Shown here: positions 61,833 to 64,000 of the stretch, piece by piece | Layout of the letters: the number at the start of each line of letters is the position of its first letter | How positions within the stretch are numbered: position 1 is the stretch's first letter | Assembly: GCF_019145435.1 (NCBI RefSeq) | Contig: NZ_JAHSTS010000002.1 | Span: 1,054,001-1,118,000, forward strand | From: Pseudomonas ekonensis | GTDB lineage: Bacteria > Pseudomonadota > Gammaproteobacteria > Pseudomonadales > Pseudomonadaceae | Length of the DNA stretch: 64,000 nt | Direction of reading: 5' to 3' | Translations under genes and position numbers: made by a program | The notes under the pieces: generated by a model | Told to the model about the DNA's origin: nothing | Databases searched by the model: none | The model's input: the letters and a program-made list of their open reading frames with translations, nothing else

Positions 61833-62711
61833 TCAGCCCGCCGCCCAGGCCTTGGCCAAGCGCTTGGCCCGTGCCTCTGCCGCCAGTTGCATGACAGACC
61901 GGTCCCGCGCCCACATCGCCGCCCACTCCGGCGCCCCTTGGGCAAGCGCATGATCCAGCTCAGGCTTGAGCGCGTCGAACTGGGCGAACAGTCCGCCCAG
62001 CACCACATGCGCCGCCGGGCTGTCCGGCGGTAGCCGGCTGGCTTCGGCGCATCCGGCCAGCAGCGCCACCCAGCGCAGTTGCAGCACCTGCGGCCAGCCG
62101 CAGTCCTGGCCGACGCCGTACAGCCACGCGGTCATCGCGCTCAGCACGTAGATGTCCTCCAGGGTGCGGAACGGTTTCACGTAAGCGTCCCAGCCATCCC
62201 CGGCAAGCAATTCGCAGCCTGCGTTCTCCAGATGCAGGCGACCGTGGCTGACGTCCGGCATCAGCGGCAGGGCCGGCAGCGCTTCCACCCGCACACCGGG
62301 CTCGTCCGGATACACCACCGCCAGGCTCAGGCTCGGCGCCTCACCCGGCGCCTCGCTGCGCGCAGCGACCAGCAGCCAGTCGGCGGCGGCGCCGGCGGTG
62401 ACGAAATCCTTGCGCCCGTCCAGGCGCAGGTCCGTGAGCCGGGTCTGCATGTCCGCCGGGCGCAGGCTGCGCCGTTCGGTCGCACACAGGGCGCCCAGGC
62501 CGGGCGGCGCGCTCGGCCAGAGCATGCGCAGGGCCGCCTGGTAGCCCACCAGGAACGCCAGCCCCGGCGTGGCCATCCGCCGCCCGCCGGCCACCGCCAG
62601 TTCGAACGGGGTCACGCTGCCCAACTGATGCAGCAGCATCGCGAAACCTTCCCTCAGGTCAGGGACGGCGGGCATTCGTTCACGGCATTCAAGCAGGGTC
62701 GGCCAGGGCAT
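61833..62711 (-). CDS. Acyl-CoA dehydrogenase-like protein (short)
   Basis: A 292-residue protein of the acyl-CoA dehydrogenase-like group. The N-terminal helical region is short (MPWPTLLECRERMPAVPDL); the middle beta-domain shows RLDGRKDFVTAGAAADWLLVAARS (near residue 108). The C-terminal helical bundle is truncated relative to the usual ~380-residue enzymes, and no catalytic Glu is evident. The ATG at 62711 follows AAGGAGCC. It is divergent from olsB. A regulatory or degenerate enzyme is possible. Confidence 0.68.
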   Translation of the reverse strand: MPWPTLLECRERMPAVPDLREGFAMLLHQLGSVTPFELAVAGGRRMATPGLAFLVGYQAALRMLWPSAPPGLGALCATERRSLRPADMQTRLTDLRLDGRKDFVTAGAAADWLLVAARSEAPGEAPSLSLAVVYPDEPGVRVEALPALPLMPDVSHGRLHLENAGCELLAGDGWDAYVKPFRTLEDIYVLSAMTAWLYGVGQDCGWPQVLQLRWVALLAGCAEASRLPPDSPAAHVVLGGLFAQFDALKPELDHALAQGAPEWAAMWARDRSVMQLAAEARAKRLAKAWAAG

Positions 62712-62864
62712 AGGAGGCTCCTTGAGGGCTGTCATACAAGCATCACCAAACATTCATGGCGATGACACCGGGGCTACATAGCCTGACTTTGCCCAACACG
62801 GCGGCATAAAGAAAGTCGATCGGCTGCAACCCTTGACGGGTGAACGGCCCGTACGGAGATTCAC

Positions 62865-63620
62865 ATGACTCAGATCGCCCGCATCAGCGAAACCGGCAAT
62901 GAACGCCGCCTGCAAGCCGAACGCCTGATCGGCGCCGAGGCTTTGCAGCAAGCCCAGGCCTTGCGCTTCAACGTGTTCAGCGGCGAATTCAACGCCAAGC
63001 TGAAGGGCGCGGAGCTGGGTCTGGACATGGATGACTATGATGTCCACTGCAGCCACATCGGCGTGCGTGACCTGAACACCGGACGCCTGGTGGCGACCAC
63101 CCGCCTGCTCGACCACACCGCCGCCAGCAGCCTGGGCCGCTTCTACAGCGAAGAAGAATTCAGCCTCCACGGCCTCGCCGGCCTGCAGGGCCCGATCCTG
63201 GAGATCGGCCGCACCTGCGTCGATCCGGCCTACCGCAACGGCGGCACCATCGCCGTGCTCTGGGGCGAACTGGCCGAAGTGCTGAACCAGGGCGGCTACA
63301 GCTACCTGATGGGCTGCGCCAGCATCCCGATGCAGGACGGCGGCGTGCAGGCCCACGCGATCATGCAGCGCCTGCGCGAACGCTACCTGTGCACCGAGCA
63401 CCTGCGCGCCGAACCGAAAAATCCGCTGCCGTCGCTGGACATCCCCTCCAACGTGATCGCCGAGATGCCGCCGCTGCTCAAGGCCTACATGCGCCTGGGC
63501 GCGAAGATCTGCGGCGAGCCGTGCTGGGACGAAGACTTCCAGGTGGCCGACGTGTTCATCCTGCTCAAGCGCGACGAACTCTGCCCGCGCTACGCCAAGC
63601 ACTTCAAGGCGGCCGTGTGA
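62865..63620 (+). CDS. olsB: L-ornithine N-alpha-acyltransferase OlsB
   Basis: A 251-residue GNAT-like enzyme that transfers a 3-hydroxyacyl chain from ACP to ornithine, the first step of ornithine lipid synthesis. Typical stretches are [18 protein letters not shown] (near residue 33), [16 protein letters not shown] (near 112) and [14 protein letters not shown] (near 146). GGAG precedes the ATG. Its stop overlaps the olsA start (TGATG). Ornithine lipids replace phospholipids under phosphate limitation. Confidence 0.9.
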   Translation: MTQIARISETGNERRLQAERLIGAEALQQAQALRFNVFSGEFNAKLKGAELGLDMDDYDVHCSHIGVRDLNTGRLVATTRLLDHTAASSLGRFYSEEEFSLHGLAGLQGPILEIGRTCVDPAYRNGGTIAVLWGELAEVLNQGGYSYLMGCASIPMQDGGVQAHAIMQRLRERYLCTEHLRAEPKNPLPSLDIPSNVIAEMPPLLKAYMRLGAKICGEPCWDEDFQVADVFILLKRDELCPRYAKHFKAAV

Positions 63621-64000
63621 TGGGCCGCCTGCGGGTGTACGCGCGGATCGCGCGGGTGCTGCTGGTGGTCGCGCTGGGCCTGTGCATGGCCAGCGTGTTC
63701 GGGGTGTTCGAGCGGCTGGGCCTGGCCCATTCGATGGTGCGCCGGCAGCGCTGGTCGCGGTTTTTCATGGCGCGCCTGAGCAACGCCCTGCCCTTTCGCG
63801 TGACCGTCCTCGGCGAGCTGCCCAAGCAGCCGATGCTGTGGGTCAGCAACCATGTGTCGTGGACCGACATTCCGCTGCTGGGCATGCTCACGCCGCTGTC
63901 GTTCCTGTCCAAGGCCGAAGTGCGCACCTGGCCGGTGGCCGGCTGGCTGGCCGCCAAGGCCGGCAGCCTGTTCATCCGCCGCGGTTCGGGCGACAGCCAG
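63620..64000 (+). CDS. olsA: Lyso-ornithine lipid O-acyltransferase OlsA (3' end cut by window)
   Basis: The first 127 codons of a PlsC-family acyltransferase that finishes ornithine lipid by acylating lyso-ornithine lipid. It has an N-terminal hydrophobic segment (about residues 10-30), and the acyltransferase HX4D motif is present as NHVSWTD (His near residue 77), followed by a FIRRGS region near 118. It overlaps olsB by one base. The rest is outside the window. Confidence 0.88.
   Translation, partial: MGRLRVYARIARVLLVVALGLCMASVFGVFERLGLAHSMVRRQRWSRFFMARLSNALPFRVTVLGELPKQPMLWVSNHVSWTDIPLLGMLTPLSFLSKAEVRTWPVAGWLAAKAGSLFIRRGSGDSQ

Overview
The window is a GC-rich, gene-dense stretch of a Pseudomonas chromosome, most likely from the P. 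fluorescens group. Evidence: an algU-mucA-mucB-mucD cluster next to nadB, a tctDE/opdH/tctCBA tricarboxylate block next to ung, a phaG gene, a chromosomal fosA, olsBA, DUF6124 genes and many short intergenic REP-type palindromes. No phage, insertion sequence, integrase or CRISPR array was seen. One tRNA gene (Gly, anticodon CCC) is present. Two genes are cut by the window edges: bamC on the left and olsA on the right.

Layout. 0-6 kb: bamC and dapA (minus), gcvR and bcp (plus), an AI-2E/PerM-type permease and tusA (minus), then a BepA-like M48 protease. 6-12.6 kb: the envelope-stress operon algU-mucA-mucB-mucD, without mucC, behind an AlgU-type promoter. It is divergent from nadB, which runs into ygfX-sdhE. 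12.7-14.6 kb: ygfZ and an HDOD gene. 14.6-22.3 kb: the TctD/TctE two-component system, divergent from porin OpdH, the tripartite TctCBA transporter and an AbrB-family membrane protein; ung follows. 23-29.3 kb: an acyl-CoA hydrolase/hydratase, two tyrosine-rich small lipoproteins, a Cache-GGDEF cyclase overlapping a small cysteine-rich protein, rsuA, phaG and tRNA-Gly.

29.3-35.6 kb is the most accessory-looking part: a hipBA module with a clear promoter and operator-like palindrome, a DUF6124 gene behind a structured leader, tam, a pair of AidA/PixA-family genes with a long 5' UTR, a small Fet4-type membrane protein, a DUF4142 exported protein and a 52-codon KGG protein. 35.7-43.2 kb: a PAS-GAF-GGDEF cyclase, a LysE exporter, fosA behind an unknown secreted protein, a LysR/DUF606 pair, ercA and a DUF4917 protein with SIR2-like motifs. 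43.2-50.4 kb: an XRE-cupin regulator divergent from a class II aldolase/DapA-like pair with a visible operator, a YegP-type protein, and a Fur-box-preceded ECF sigma/anti-sigma/TonB receptor set resembling the HxuIRA haem system. 50.4-64 kb: a DJ-1 protein, an EamA transporter, a METTL25-like methyltransferase, a TPM/TPM/LemA operon, bglX, a clsB-yceI pair, a serine hydrolase with a small partner, an acyl-CoA dehydrogenase-like protein, and olsBA for ornithine lipids.

The best leads for something not well described are: the structured leader and coupled upstream ORF in front of DUF6124 (31.5-31.75 kb); the aldolase/DapA-like pair, whose DapA-type active site has lost the substrate-binding Arg, with its operator (43.2-45.6 kb); the AidA/PixA pair; the SIR2-like DUF4917 gene; and two unrelated-looking intergenic heptamer arrays (51.1 and 60.1 kb) that share a CTTGNNG theme. 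None of these could be tested against databases here. Statements about families are from memory.
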